From contig VSPN01000021.1 of the NCBI GenBank assembly GCA_009775355.1, positions 1 through 40,839 on the forward strand: 40,839 bases of DNA. The letters are read 5' to 3'. Source of the stretch: Muribaculaceae bacterium (GTDB lineage: Bacteria > Bacteroidota > Bacteroidia > Bacteroidales > Muribaculaceae). This document shows, in pieces, positions 1 to 8,636 of the stretch (positions within the stretch are counted from its first letter, which is position 1; the number at the start of each line of letters is the position of its first letter). A program made the translations under genes and the position numbers. Under the pieces are notes generated by a model. That model did no database searches, was not told the DNA's origin, and saw only the letters and a program-made list of their open reading frames with translations.

Positions 1-132
1 GGGGTTCATTGTAAAGTTACAAAATATCTACGACTTTGGCAAACAATTAGTTGGCGATTAGCTGAGTATCCCTAAGTAAGTGTTCAAATTTACCCCCTGA
101 ATTAACAATTTTTGCGGGATGGAGTCTAAGAT
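1..132. other. intergenic edge of window
   Basis: No gene is visible here. A perfect minus-strand match to the Bacteroidota -7 element (TAAATTTG) lies at 85-92, but no TTTG sits at the expected distance. If used, it would serve a leftward gene outside the window. No terminator hairpin for the receptor gene ending at 133 was recognised. Confidence 0.3.
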
Positions 133-2145
133 TCAGAAATTCACACGGATGCCGGCATAGACCATCGCGCCTGATACCGGGCCCCATACCACAGTCGGAT
201 CGAATGTTGAGCTCCAGGGCATCGAAGCATCGACCACAGGATTTTTCTGACGGAAATTGGTTAGATTCTCCCCTCCGACGTAGACCGAGAAATGTCGCCA
301 GTAGCGTGTGGCCTGTATGTTGAGCGACGGGAATGCGGGAAAACGGTCATCCCAGCTCATCGAGCCGTCGGAAAGAGGATATGGCGCCGGCATGCGTCCC
401 CCGCCGTTCATGACGAAAGTGGCGTCAAACTGCCAGAGTTCGAGAGGCGTCTTGTAGCCGACCGTAATCAATGCCTTGTATCGCGAAGTGAGGGCTTTCT
501 CCATCAGACGGCTGCCATATGTGGTGCGGACGTCATTGAGCCTGTAGGCCGCTGTGGCCGACACTCCGAATGGCGATTCCCACGACATCTCGACCTGAAA
601 GACGTTGGAATACGACTTTCCCTTCAGGTCCGCCACGAGGAGCACTCCGGGACTGCTGTCGTAGTCTACCACGGCCTGACGTCGGAAATCCGTGCGGAAA
701 TACTCAGCAGAAGCCCGGAGGGTATGCGCTCCGACAGGCACGGATGACTCCGCGCTGATTCCATAGTTCCACGCTTCCTCCTGACTGAGATCCTCGACCA
801 CCATGCGGCGTCCGCTCGCGAGAAGATAATTGTATTCGGCCCAGGGATGCACCGTGCGGTATCCTTTACCTGCCGAAGCCTTGAGCGTCAGATATTCGAC
901 CGGAGACCAGCTTACATTGAAGCGTGGAGTGACAAAGAAGCCATAGTCGGAACTGTGGTCGGCACGCACACCGGCCATTGCGGTCAGTTTCCTGTCAAGC
1001 CGGAACGTATACTGCACATAAGCTCCCGGCACTGTCTCACGCTCCACAATCCTGTCCGGTCCCGCACCGTCAGGGTCGGCAAGCAGACGCTGCCCGAAGC
1101 GGTCGTAGTTCAGACTCAGACCTGCCGAAAGGGTATGCGCTTCGGTGAAATCGGTCTCGAACATGAGTTGCGCGTACGCTCCCTTCTCATTGACATCATA
1201 AAGCTTGCGGCCATAGATGGAAGAGAGCTCATGCATCGACAGATTTCCGGCGAAGGCTATGTTGGTGTTATGCTCGCGGTCAATTATGAACGCATGCTTC
1301 ATATATCCTTCATAGCGACGCGTATCGAGAGATATGACATACGGATCCATCAGTTCTCCGTCATGATGGGCGACCGTCTGCCCTGCCTGGCTTCGCTCGT
1401 CGATAAAAGAGAGGCCTCCGTGAAATATATAGCTGTCGCCGAAATAATTCCAGCGGTTCATGACATTGACCTGACGGATACGCGGCATGTCGGCGAAACC
1501 GTCATGGTTGCCGTCGTGCGTCCGGTAACGGTCTTCATAATGAGCAAGTACAACGGTATTGAGTTTGTCGGGGACATGAAAATTGGCGTCTCCGTTAAGC
1601 TCAAGCCTTATGTCTGAATCGAAATAGGCATTGACATTTACCGTCTCCTCATCCTGCGGCTTGAGATATTCCACATCGATCTGTCCGGTGATGGCCTCAT
1701 ATCCGTTCTTTACGGTGGTGCTTCCTTTCGAGACCCTTATGCTTTTCATCCACGGGCCGGGCACGTAACGGAACGCGTAGGGCATAGCAACACCCCTGAA
1801 TGCGGGAAGATTCTCTGTCATCATCTGCACATAGCTTCCCGAAAGACCGAGCAGCTTTATCTGCTTTGCACCTGTGGCGGGATCGGCATAGTCCACATCG
1901 ACCGAGGCGTTGGTGGTGAAACTCTCACCGAGATTGCAGCATGCCGCCCTGAACAACTCCGATTTGCCGAGCGTGAAACCGGATTCGGGACCCGACAGAC
2001 CCATCTTGCCGGGAGTTCGCTTTGTCACTATAAACTCGTCGAGTTCATATGTCGGCAGCGAATCTGCAGGCTCCCGGGCGGCGACATACAGGAAAGCCTG
2101 CATTCCCGCACACGCGAGCGCAGCACGCGCCTGAAAAGATTTCAT
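133..2145 (-). CDS. TonB-dependent outer-membrane receptor
   Basis: The 670-residue product is an outer-membrane active transporter of the TonB-dependent family. It has a cleavable-type signal sequence (about residues 1-23), a TonB-box-like DEFIVT at 36-41, a plug domain (about 50-165, including KQIKLLGLSG and an ITGQIDVEY stretch), then a beta-barrel ending in the outer-membrane signature VNF. It lacks the N-terminal carboxypeptidase-like domain typical of SusC proteins, so it resembles the shorter BtuB/metal-type receptors. The plug carries an adjacent Cys-Cys pair (RAACCNL), which recurs in a Bacteroidota receptor subgroup of unclear substrate. The ATG overlaps the stop of the upstream hydrolase gene by 4 nt (ATGA), so the two are probably translationally coupled. 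The substrate cannot be told from sequence. Confidence 0.9.
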   Translation of the reverse strand: MKSFQARAALACAGMQAFLYVAAREPADSLPTYELDEFIVTKRTPGKMGLSGPESGFTLGKSELFRAACCNLGESFTTNASVDVDYADPATGAKQIKLLGLSGSYVQMMTENLPAFRGVAMPYAFRYVPGPWMKSIRVSKGSTTVKNGYEAITGQIDVEYLKPQDEETVNVNAYFDSDIRLELNGDANFHVPDKLNTVVLAHYEDRYRTHDGNHDGFADMPRIRQVNVMNRWNYFGDSYIFHGGLSFIDERSQAGQTVAHHDGELMDPYVISLDTRRYEGYMKHAFIIDREHNTNIAFAGNLSMHELSSIYGRKLYDVNEKGAYAQLMFETDFTEAHTLSAGLSLNYDRFGQRLLADPDGAGPDRIVERETVPGAYVQYTFRLDRKLTAMAGVRADHSSDYGFFVTPRFNVSWSPVEYLTLKASAGKGYRTVHPWAEYNYLLASGRRMVVEDLSQEEAWNYGISAESSVPVGAHTLRASAEYFRTDFRRQAVVDYDSSPGVLLVADLKGKSYSNVFQVEMSWESPFGVSATAAYRLNDVRTTYGSRLMEKALTSRYKALITVGYKTPLELWQFDATFVMNGGGRMPAPYPLSDGSMSWDDRFPAFPSLNIQATRYWRHFSVYVGGENLTNFRQKNPVVDASMPWSSTFDPTVVWGPVSGAMVYAGIRVNF

Positions 2146-2819
2146 AGGCTCTCCTTCATGCGTTTATAAATGAATGTCTTGCCTCTCGACATCTGCGCTT
2201 CCTCCGGCATCCGCAGCGACGGAAACCGCACGGCACCGGAATCCTGCACCCAGGCTGCCGCCGCATCCATCCACTCGATCATGCCTTGACGCGTAGGATG
2301 CGGATTGGTCTTGCTCTGGCGGGGTAGAGCGAGATCAAGGCTTCTGAAATAATGCCCCTCGCCAAGATTCTCCTCAAGCCATGCGTTAAGTGTCTCACCC
2401 TTGTCATGACCGGGCCATGACGGCGGTCCGATCCACACGACGGGTATATCACCCGCAGCCCCGGTTATGGCGTCGAGCGATGACCTGAGCCTCTTCTCCG
2501 GATCAGCCTCGAAAAGTTCGTTCATTCCGAGACTGATGAATATGGCATCCGGATCCTGCTGCCCGATGATCGACACGAGGCGCGGGCTGCTCCCCCACTT
2601 CCGGATCGTCGAACCGTCCCAGACCACAGTGGCAACCTCGAACCCGTTTTCATTTCCATATGCGTTCAGTCGCTCGGCGAGCCATCCGGTCATCGAATCG
2701 CCGATAAAGAGCACATTGCGCACCACAGGCCGGTCGTCTGTCTCCGCTTCCTGCGCCCCGGCAAGGAGCGGAAGAATGAGCGACAAAATTACAATAAATA
2801 TGCTTTTGCTGAATTTCAT
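2142..2819 (-). CDS. secreted SGNH/GDSL-type hydrolase
   Basis: The product is a predicted periplasmic or surface esterase/acyl-hydrolase of about 225 residues. The start chosen is the ATG at 2819, because it begins a clean signal peptide (MKFSKSIFIVILSLILPLLAGAQ). An upstream in-frame ATG at 2900 would add 27 residues in front of that signal, and it lies at the foot of the preceding gene's terminator. Block I is GDSMTGW with nucleophile Ser42. Block III appears as GMNE (Asn100). Block V is NPHPTRQG with His174. The position three before this His, normally Asp, is Thr171. The layout resembles DUF459-like SGNH proteins. It is coupled by a 4-nt overlap to the TonB receptor, suggesting that it processes or releases that receptor's ligand (inference). 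Confidence 0.78.
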   Translation of the reverse strand: MKFSKSIFIVILSLILPLLAGAQEAETDDRPVVRNVLFIGDSMTGWLAERLNAYGNENGFEVATVVWDGSTIRKWGSSPRLVSIIGQQDPDAIFISLGMNELFEADPEKRLRSSLDAITGAAGDIPVVWIGPPSWPGHDKGETLNAWLEENLGEGHYFRSLDLALPRQSKTNPHPTRQGMIEWMDAAAAWVQDSGAVRFPSLRMPEEAQMSRGKTFIYKRMKESL

Positions 2820-2900
2820 CGATAAAAGTTTGTTAAGACGGCAGTCTCCGCCATTCTCATATAAAACGGATAATGCCAGATTTATTCCACATTGATGCAT

Positions 2901-2948
2901 AAAAAAATGCGATGCCGCATGACAGAATCGTCAATGCGGCACCGGCAT
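2901..2948 (-). terminator. Rho-independent terminator of the OPT transporter gene
   Basis: Arms TGCCGCA at 2913-2919 and TGCGGCA at 2935-2941 pair. The inner GTCA/TGAC pairs (2920-2923 with 2930-2933) extend the helix past a one-base bulge, and outer CG and CATT/AATG pairs extend it further. On the minus strand it runs into seven T residues (2901-2907). Confidence 0.78.
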
Positions 2949-2981
2949 TACGGGCGAGCGGTCTCATGACCGCAGGCAGGT

Positions 2982-4958
2982 TCACACTTTGGCGCGCTTC
3001 GAATCCCAGACGAGATATGCAATGAGCAGCGCGTAGGCCACGCAACCGAGAATCTGGGTGAGGCCCTCCGAACCTGGAGTGGTGTATTCGAATCCGACGA
3101 AACGGGTGATGGCGGCAAAGACACCGAACAGGGCTCCGCCGGCTATCAGACCCGAAGCAAGGAGAGTGCCACGGTCGCGGCGGGCGTCGTTGACCTTCTT
3201 GTCTTTCGACGAATTGCTTACGAAGTAAGAGACCGCGCCGCCTACAAGCATCGGCGTATTGAGCGAGAGGGGTATGAACATGCCGAGACAGAACGCCAGG
3301 GCAGGCACTCCGAGCCAATTGAGGATCAGAGCGAGAATCGCGCCGACCATATAGAGAATCCAGGGAGTGTCGCCACCCATCATGAGCGGTTCGATCACTT
3401 TTGCCATCGCATTGGCCTGAGGTGCCACAAGGGCGTTGTCGCCGGTGAAGCCATAGACTTTGTTGAGCACGATGATGACACCGCCCACTGTGGCGGCAGA
3501 AACAAGTGTTCCGAGGAACTTCCATGTCTCCTGCTTTTTGGGAGTGGAACCCAGCCAGTAACCCACCTTGAGGTCGGTCACGAATCCTCCGGCCATAGAA
3601 AGAGCCGTGCAGACCACGCCGCCGATCACCATAGAGGCCACGATGCCGCTTGTGCCGCTCAGTCCGATACCGACGAAAATGGCAGAGGCGATGATAAGTG
3701 TCATCAGCGTCATGCCCGACACCGGGTTACTGCCGACAATGGCGATCGCGTTGGCCGCCACGGTAGTGAACAGGAAAGCGATAAGCGTCACGACAAGCCA
3801 TGCCACGGCTGCCTGCCAGAACGTATGGATCACACCGAACCAGAAGAACAGCAGCACTGCGGCGAGAGCGATCACGATGAAGAAAACTACTTTCTTCATC
3901 GACAGGTCGATCTGCCAGCGCACTTCCTGAGCCTTCTCCTTGGCGCCCTTGAACTCGCGACCTGCAAGGCCGACTGCATTGCAAATGATCGGCCATGACT
4001 TGACTATGCCGATAACTCCGGCCATAGCGATGCCGCCGATGCCGATCATGCGGGCGTAATCCTTGAAGATCGCGTCGGGAGACAAGGCTGCCATCTCGGG
4101 CGCGCCATACGTGCCCAGCAGCGGAATCACGATCCACCACACGAATATCGAGCCGGCGAAAATCACAAACGCATATTTGAGTCCCACTATGTAGCCGAGA
4201 CCGAGAAGAGCGGCGCCTGTGTTGCATGTAAGCACGAGCCGGGTCTTCTCCATGACGGTCTGTCCCCATGCCGAAGCTGTGGAGGTCACGGTCTCCGCCC
4301 ACCATCCGAACGTGGCCACGATGTAGTCGTAGATACCTCCGATGAGCGATGCGATCACAAGAGTCCGCGCCTGACCGGAATTGCTCTCCTGAGCTGCGTC
4401 AGACTGCATGCCCGAAGCGAGCACCTGCGTGGTGGCAGTGGCCTCGGGGAAGGGATACTTGCCGTGCATGTCCTTTACAAAATATTTGCGGAACGGTATG
4501 AAGAACAGTATTCCCAGTATTCCGCCGAGCAGCGAGCTAAGGAAGATCTGGTAGAAATCGACCATTATCTCGGGATACGAGCCCTGTAGGATATAGAGCG
4601 CGGGAAGCGTGAATATCGCACCGGCCACAATGACTCCGGAGCAGCTTCCGATCGACTGTATTATCACGTTCTGGCCAAGGGCGTTTTTCTTGCCAAGGGC
4701 ATTGCTGAGTCCGACTGCGATAATGGCGATCGGGATAGCGGCCTCGAACACCTGGCCTACCTTAAGGCCAAGATACGCGGCGGCGGCACTGAACACAATG
4801 GCCATCAGCAGACCCATGCCGACCGAATAGGGAGTGACCTCCTTCTGGTCGCGGGCGGGATGCATCACCGGCACATACTTCTCGTCGGCCGCCAGTTCGC
4901 GGAACGCGTTCTCGGGCAGGCCTGTCTCGGTGGTGTAGACTTTCTCTTCCTCTTTCAT
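2982..4958 (-). CDS. OPT-family oligopeptide transporter
   Basis: The 658-residue inner-membrane protein has roughly 14-16 hydrophobic segments and belongs to the oligopeptide transporter (OPT) superfamily, bacterial branch, which moves small peptides or metal-chelate substrates by proton symport. Family features include the N-terminal TPYSVGMGLLMA followed by AAAAYLGLKVGQVFEAAIP, an early loop with KYPFPEATA, and a late NWLGVPALAFCLGMFIPL stretch. The first ~40 residues are cytosolic and acidic. It is transcribed alone: its own -7 element lies upstream at 5034-5041 and its own terminator lies downstream. No substrate-binding partner is nearby. Length is normal for the family. Confidence 0.9.
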   Translation of the reverse strand: MKEEEKVYTTETGLPENAFRELAADEKYVPVMHPARDQKEVTPYSVGMGLLMAIVFSAAAAYLGLKVGQVFEAAIPIAIIAVGLSNALGKKNALGQNVIIQSIGSCSGVIVAGAIFTLPALYILQGSYPEIMVDFYQIFLSSLLGGILGILFFIPFRKYFVKDMHGKYPFPEATATTQVLASGMQSDAAQESNSGQARTLVIASLIGGIYDYIVATFGWWAETVTSTASAWGQTVMEKTRLVLTCNTGAALLGLGYIVGLKYAFVIFAGSIFVWWIVIPLLGTYGAPEMAALSPDAIFKDYARMIGIGGIAMAGVIGIVKSWPIICNAVGLAGREFKGAKEKAQEVRWQIDLSMKKVVFFIVIALAAVLLFFWFGVIHTFWQAAVAWLVVTLIAFLFTTVAANAIAIVGSNPVSGMTLMTLIIASAIFVGIGLSGTSGIVASMVIGGVVCTALSMAGGFVTDLKVGYWLGSTPKKQETWKFLGTLVSAATVGGVIIVLNKVYGFTGDNALVAPQANAMAKVIEPLMMGGDTPWILYMVGAILALILNWLGVPALAFCLGMFIPLSLNTPMLVGGAVSYFVSNSSKDKKVNDARRDRGTLLASGLIAGGALFGVFAAITRFVGFEYTTPGSEGLTQILGCVAYALLIAYLVWDSKRAKV

Positions 4959-5033
4959 ATGTCAGGTTGGTTAGGTTGTTTTGTCACTGTTGCGAGGCCG
5001 CCTCCCGACAGTCCGTGCAGGCGCGCCGATTCG

Positions 5034-5041
5034 CAAAGGTA
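5034..5041 (-). promoter_or_regulatory. candidate promoter -7 element for OPT gene
   Basis: TACCTTTG on the minus strand fits the Bacteroidota TAnnTTTG consensus. It lies immediately after the enolase terminator T-run and about 75 nt before the OPT start. No clear TTTG at -33 is visible, so support is partial. Confidence 0.4.
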
Positions 5042-5042
5042 A

Positions 5043-5083
5043 CAAAAAAAACCGAAAGTCATGAGACTTCCGGTCTTTTTTGT
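5043..5083 (-). terminator. Rho-independent terminator of eno
   Basis: Ten-pair stem (5051-5060 with 5065-5074, one G-U pair) with loop 5061-5064. It is followed on the minus strand by eight T residues (5043-5050), and it starts about 26 nt after the eno stop codon. A T-run also follows on the plus strand, so it is structurally bidirectional, but no plus-strand gene needs it. Confidence 0.88.
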
Positions 5084-5100
5084 CGTATCAGGCAGCCTGA

Positions 5101-6402
5101 TCAGGCCTTTTTGATTTTCTTGTAGCCGTAGACAGCGCGGTCGCCGAGTTCCTCCTCGATGCGGAGAAGCTGGTTGTATTTCGCCATACGGTCAGAGCGG
5201 CTTGCGGAACCGGTCTTGATCTGGCCGGCGTTTGTAGCCACTGCGATGTCGGCGATAGTCGCGTCCTCGGTCTCGCCCGAACGGTGAGAGATGACAGCGG
5301 TGTAGTTGTTGCGCTGAGCCATTTCCACGGCGCGGAGAGTCTCGGTGAGCGAACCGATCTGGTTCACCTTGACGAGGATCGAGTTGGCGCAGCCGTTGGC
5401 GATGCCTTTCTCAAGATACTTCACGTTGGTCACGAACAGGTCGTCGCCTACGAGCTGGCAACGGTCGCCGATAAGATCGGTGAGGATCTTCCAGCCTTCC
5501 CAGTCGTTCTCGTCCATACCGTCCTCGATTGAGTCGATAGGATATTTTGTGATGAGCTCCTCAAGATACTTGGCCTGCTCCTCGCTTGTGTATTTCTTGC
5601 CGTTTACCTCTTTCTCAGCACCGTTCTTGAGGTGGGTGTAGTCGTATACACCGTTCTGATAGAACTCTGAAGAAGCGCAGTCGAGGCCGATGGTGATGTC
5701 CTTTCCGGGCTCATAGCCGGCTTTCTTGATGGCCTCCATGATCACGTTGAGGGCGTCCTCGGTGCCTTCGAGCTTGGGAGCGAAACCGCCCTCGTCGCCG
5801 ACAGCAGTCGAGAGGCCGCGGGCCTTGAGCACGCTCTTGAGGTTGTGGAACACCTCGGTACCCCAGCGGATAGCCTCCTTGAAAGTGGGAGCGCCGACCG
5901 GACGGATCATGAACTCCTGGAAGCAGATGGGGGCGTCAGAGTGCGCGCCACCGTTGATGATGTTCATCATCGGAACGGGAAGAACGTAAGTGTTTGTTCC
6001 GCCGATGTAGCGGTAGAGGGGCATATCGAGATAGTTTGCGGCAGCCTTTGCGACAGCAAGCGACACACCGAGGATGGCGTTTGCGCCGAGCTTCGACTTG
6101 GTGGGAGTGCCGTCGAGCGCGAGCATGATCTCGTCGACGCCGATCTGGTCGAGTGCGCTGTGACCCTTGAGAGCCTCGGCGATTGGACCGTTGACGTTTG
6201 CAACAGCCTTCTGCACGCCTTTGCCCATGTAACGGTTCTTGTCACCGTCGCGGAGCTCGAGAGCCTCGTTCTCGCCGGTTGAAGCACCGCTCGGAACAGC
6301 AGCGCGGCCCATTACGCCGCTTTCAAGGATTACGTCTACCTCTACTGTCGGATTGCCGCGCGAATCAAGTATTTCGCGACCGATAACTTTTTCAATTCTC
6401 AT
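5101..6402 (-). CDS. eno: enolase (phosphopyruvate hydratase)
   Basis: Converts 2-phosphoglycerate to phosphoenolpyruvate in glycolysis, in the cytosol. The 433-residue length is normal. Visible signatures are the N-terminal REILDSRGNPTVEVDV, the flexible-loop region GAHSDAPICFQEFMI, metal-binding residues in GLDCASSE and the SIEDGMDENDW loop, the catalytic lysine in LVKVNQIG, and the enolase signature SHRSGETEDATIADIAVA. It is monocistronic: a hairpin terminator follows it, and a divergent promoter region (6403-6591) separates it from the helicase gene. The start is the ATG at 6402, with no Shine-Dalgarno sequence and an A/T-rich leader, as usual in Bacteroidota. Confidence 0.98.
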   Translation of the reverse strand: MRIEKVIGREILDSRGNPTVEVDVILESGVMGRAAVPSGASTGENEALELRDGDKNRYMGKGVQKAVANVNGPIAEALKGHSALDQIGVDEIMLALDGTPTKSKLGANAILGVSLAVAKAAANYLDMPLYRYIGGTNTYVLPVPMMNIINGGAHSDAPICFQEFMIRPVGAPTFKEAIRWGTEVFHNLKSVLKARGLSTAVGDEGGFAPKLEGTEDALNVIMEAIKKAGYEPGKDITIGLDCASSEFYQNGVYDYTHLKNGAEKEVNGKKYTSEEQAKYLEELITKYPIDSIEDGMDENDWEGWKILTDLIGDRCQLVGDDLFVTNVKYLEKGIANGCANSILVKVNQIGSLTETLRAVEMAQRNNYTAVISHRSGETEDATIADIAVATNAGQIKTGSASRSDRMAKYNQLLRIEEELGDRAVYGYKKIKKA

Positions 6403-6419
6403 GTCTTGATTGTTTTTTA

Positions 6420-6451
6420 TTTGGGTTTTGTCAATTTTTTACCTAACTTTG
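6420..6451 (+). promoter_or_regulatory. candidate promoter for the helicase gene
   Basis: TTTG at 6420-6423, a 20-nt spacer, then TAACTTTG at 6444-6451, a full match to the Bacteroidota consensus on the plus strand. It would give a leader of about 135 nt before the helicase start at 6592. Confidence 0.5.
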
Positions 6452-6507
6452 AAGTCATTATGACTGTCTGTCAATCATGTGTTCCCGGCTGGCGGGTCAA
6501 GTCTAAT

Positions 6508-6526
6508 ACTTTGCAGTGCAAAGTTA
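6508..6526 (-). promoter_or_regulatory. candidate eno promoter -7 within a palindrome
   Basis: TAACTTTG on the minus strand (6519-6526) matches the Bacteroidota -7 element and points at eno, giving a leader of about 110 nt. It forms one half of a perfect inverted repeat (6508-6514 and 6518-6524, 3-nt spacer) whose other half is an opposing ACTTTGC. No good -33 element was seen. Confidence 0.4.
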
Positions 6527-6591
6527 ACAAATTTTTCGCAAATATCGTTGCTCATTTTCTTTAACTTTAAAAATCTTTTCAAAGACTTAAC

Positions 6592-7986
6592 ATGGAAATG
6601 TCGCCCGGAAGCCAGATAGCCAGAACAGCGTTCGGTCTTCTCCCCTTCGAGCCGATAGCCGGTCAGGCGGCGGTGCTGTGCGCGGCGGCCGAATTCGCGG
6701 CCTGCGGCGGCGACCGCGACGTGTTCGTGCTCAACGGATATGCCGGCACCGGCAAGACCTCGCTTGTCGGCGCTCTGATCGGTGCTCTCGACCGTCTGCG
6801 CCGCCGCGTCGTGGTGCTCGCCCCCACGGGGCGTGCCGCCAAGGTCGCTTCGTCGCTGTCGAGCCATCCGGCATCTACGATACACCGGCGCATATATCGT
6901 CCGAATCCCTCGGACCCGACAGGTAGGTCGTGGTTTATCTCGCGCAACGAGACCCGCGACACGCTCTTCATCGTCGACGAGGCTTCGCTGATCAACGACG
7001 GCCCGGGAGACCACAGTCTTCTCCGTATTCTTGTAAACTACGTTTATTCCGCTCCGGGATGCCGCATGCTTCTTGTCGGCGATGAGGCTCAGCTTCCGCC
7101 TGTCGGACAGGAGACTTCAACCGCCATGAACAGCGACCGCCTCGCAAGTCTCGGACTCAGACCGGTCTGCCACACGCTCGATGTTCCCGTCAGGCAACTT
7201 GCCGGAAGCGGCATAATACACAATGCCACACTCGTGCGCATGGCGCTCGGCAATCAGGAACTTGCAGAAAATCTCCGGTTTGATGTCAGCGATTTTCCCG
7301 ACATCCACGCCATTTCATCGGCCGAGCTTGCCGACGCGCTGTCGGAATCTTTCTCGCGTGTCGGCACTGAGGAAACACTGATTATAACCCGATCCAACAG
7401 CCGGGCAAACCGGTTCAACGCCGCCGTGCGCAACATGGTTATGTTTGCCGAGGAACCGCTTGAGCGTGGAGACCGTATCATCGTCTCTAAAAACGATTAC
7501 TTCTGGGCTCCGCGAAACAAAGCCGGAAAGCTGATCGCCAACGGCGACACAGCGGAGGTGACTTGGGTCGGAAGGACGGAGAAAGCCTACGGACGCTATT
7601 TCACAGAGGTAGAGCTGCGACTGTCGGACGACGCGATAGTCAACGCGCAGATCATGCTGCGCAGTCTTGTATGCGACGGGCCGTCGATTCCGCGACAGGA
7701 GATGGAACGGCTATACAACCATGTGCTCGACGCATACGACGGTGCGATATCCGAAAAGATAAAAGGGGCTGCTGAAGATGAGTTCTTCAATGCCCTTCAG
7801 GTAAAGTACGGCTATTGCGTCACATGCCACAAGGCTCAGGGCGGACAGTGGAAGCACATTTACATCGACATGGGGGGAATAGCCACCGAGACGATGGGTC
7901 AGGATTTCTACAGATGGCTCTACACTGCCATGACCCGCGCCACCGAGCAGGTCTTTCTTATCAATCCCACCATTCCTTGCAGATAA
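6592..7986 (+). CDS. RecD/Dda-like SF1 DNA helicase (AAA ATPase)
   Basis: The 464-residue ATP-dependent DNA helicase belongs to superfamily 1B. It has Walker A GYAGTGKTS (about 48-56), motif Ia VLAPTGRAAK, Walker B FIVDEAS, motif III LVGDEAQLPPVG, a motif IV/V region with TRSNSRANRFN and TCHKAQGGQW, and motif VI YTAMTRATEQVFLI near the C-terminus. It lacks the long N-terminal domain of RecD and RecD2 and is closer in size to phage T4 Dda. Such stand-alone RecD-like helicases are common and chromosomal in Bacteroidales. Likely roles are replication-fork repair or removal of DNA-bound proteins (family knowledge). The start could be the ATG at 6592 or 6598. It is divergent from eno and convergent with the lipoprotein gene. 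Confidence 0.88.
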   Translation: MEMSPGSQIARTAFGLLPFEPIAGQAAVLCAAAEFAACGGDRDVFVLNGYAGTGKTSLVGALIGALDRLRRRVVVLAPTGRAAKVASSLSSHPASTIHRRIYRPNPSDPTGRSWFISRNETRDTLFIVDEASLINDGPGDHSLLRILVNYVYSAPGCRMLLVGDEAQLPPVGQETSTAMNSDRLASLGLRPVCHTLDVPVRQLAGSGIIHNATLVRMALGNQELAENLRFDVSDFPDIHAISSAELADALSESFSRVGTEETLIITRSNSRANRFNAAVRNMVMFAEEPLERGDRIIVSKNDYFWAPRNKAGKLIANGDTAEVTWVGRTEKAYGRYFTEVELRLSDDAIVNAQIMLRSLVCDGPSIPRQEMERLYNHVLDAYDGAISEKIKGAAEDEFFNALQVKYGYCVTCHKAQGGQWKHIYIDMGGIATETMGQDFYRWLYTAMTRATEQVFLINPTIPCR

Positions 7987-8003
7987 GAGCGCGTTCCCAG
8001 TAT

Positions 8004-8049
8004 AAAAACAGTCAGGGAGACCCAGGTCATGACGACCATAGTCTCCCTG
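8004..8049 (-). terminator. probable terminator of the 8.1-8.5 kb lipoprotein gene
   Basis: Nine-pair stem CAGGGAGAC (8013-8021) with GTCTCCCTG (8041-8049). A nested GGTC/GACC pairing sits in the loop. On the minus strand it is followed by ACTG and then five T residues. There is no T-run on the plus-strand side, so it mainly serves the minus-strand gene. Confidence 0.55.
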
Positions 8050-8074
8050 CCGCAAGCATTTCGGAACGGTTCTT

Positions 8075-8503
8075 CTATTCTACGATTCTTGTGTAATTCT
8101 TTCTGTCAAGGGTCAGCACGTCTGCCGATACAACGTAACTCTCAACATCAACGTCGCCGATGTCTGACCGGTCGCTTGAATCGGTGATTGTGAATTTCAC
8201 CTGATTGGAGGTGACGTTCGTGTTCCAGCGACCCTTCTCCCATGAACTTTCAGTTCCTCTGCCGTCGGTCTCGACATCGGTCTCGTAGTATGTTCCGTCG
8301 GAATAGAAGGTGATGGTCTCTGTGTCTGACCAGCCGTTGCCCGACGAGGTATATTGCCACGTACCCAGCAGGGCATCGTCGATTCGGTCAAATCCTACAG
8401 GATTGAAATAATCATCGTCATCATCGTTGTCGCACGCCGCAAATCCGGCGGACAAGAGCACTGCCACCATGGCCATGCCCAAGAGTCTGAATGTTTTCTT
8501 CAT
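8075..8503 (-). CDS. small lipocalin-like lipoprotein
   Basis: The 142-residue protein has a lipoprotein signal (MKKTFRLLGMAMVAVLLSAGFAAC, lipidated Cys24). An acidic run of Asp residues (NDDDDDYF) follows the Cys. In Bacteroidota such acidic residues just after the lipidated Cys form a lipoprotein export signal for surface exposure. The rest (DDALLGTWQYTSS...ITFYSDGTYYETD...WNTNVTSNQVKFTI...LTLDRKNYTRIVE) has the pattern of the Bacteroidales lipocalin-like/DUF5004-type domain: a GTW motif, then alternating strands. The function is unknown. It appears to be a single-gene unit ending in its own hairpin, convergent with the helicase gene. Confidence 0.75.
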   Translation of the reverse strand: MKKTFRLLGMAMVAVLLSAGFAACDNDDDDDYFNPVGFDRIDDALLGTWQYTSSGNGWSDTETITFYSDGTYYETDVETDGRGTESSWEKGRWNTNVTSNQVKFTITDSSDRSDIGDVDVESYVVSADVLTLDRKNYTRIVE

Positions 8504-8548
8504 TTAGAACTTGTTTAATAACAGTTGAGTCTTTTTAAATAATTGTGT

Positions 8549-8567
8549 TGCGTGCAAACCTTGCACG
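8549..8567 (-). promoter_or_regulatory. inverted repeat upstream of lipoprotein gene
   Basis: CGTGCAA (8551-8557) and TTGCACG (8561-8567) form a perfect 7-bp inverted repeat with a 3-nt spacer, about 48 nt before the lipoprotein start. The minus-strand half GGTTTGCACGCA is repeated upstream of tsf (10600-10611), so it may be a variant -7 region or an operator. Confidence 0.3.
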
Positions 8568-8636
8568 ACAGTCAGTCATCTGTAAGATCAAACAGGTTTG
8601 TCAGCAGGTTTGTTCTCTGCAGATAGGTCATACGGT

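Noticed and set aside
847..1617. 256-codon plus-strand open frame opposite the first TonB receptor
   Set aside because: Antisense to a receptor with clear family features; no signal, motif or promoter.
7711..8055. small minus-strand open frame across the helicase 3' end
   Set aside because: No start context or family likeness; it overlaps a conserved helicase motif region and the terminator hairpin.
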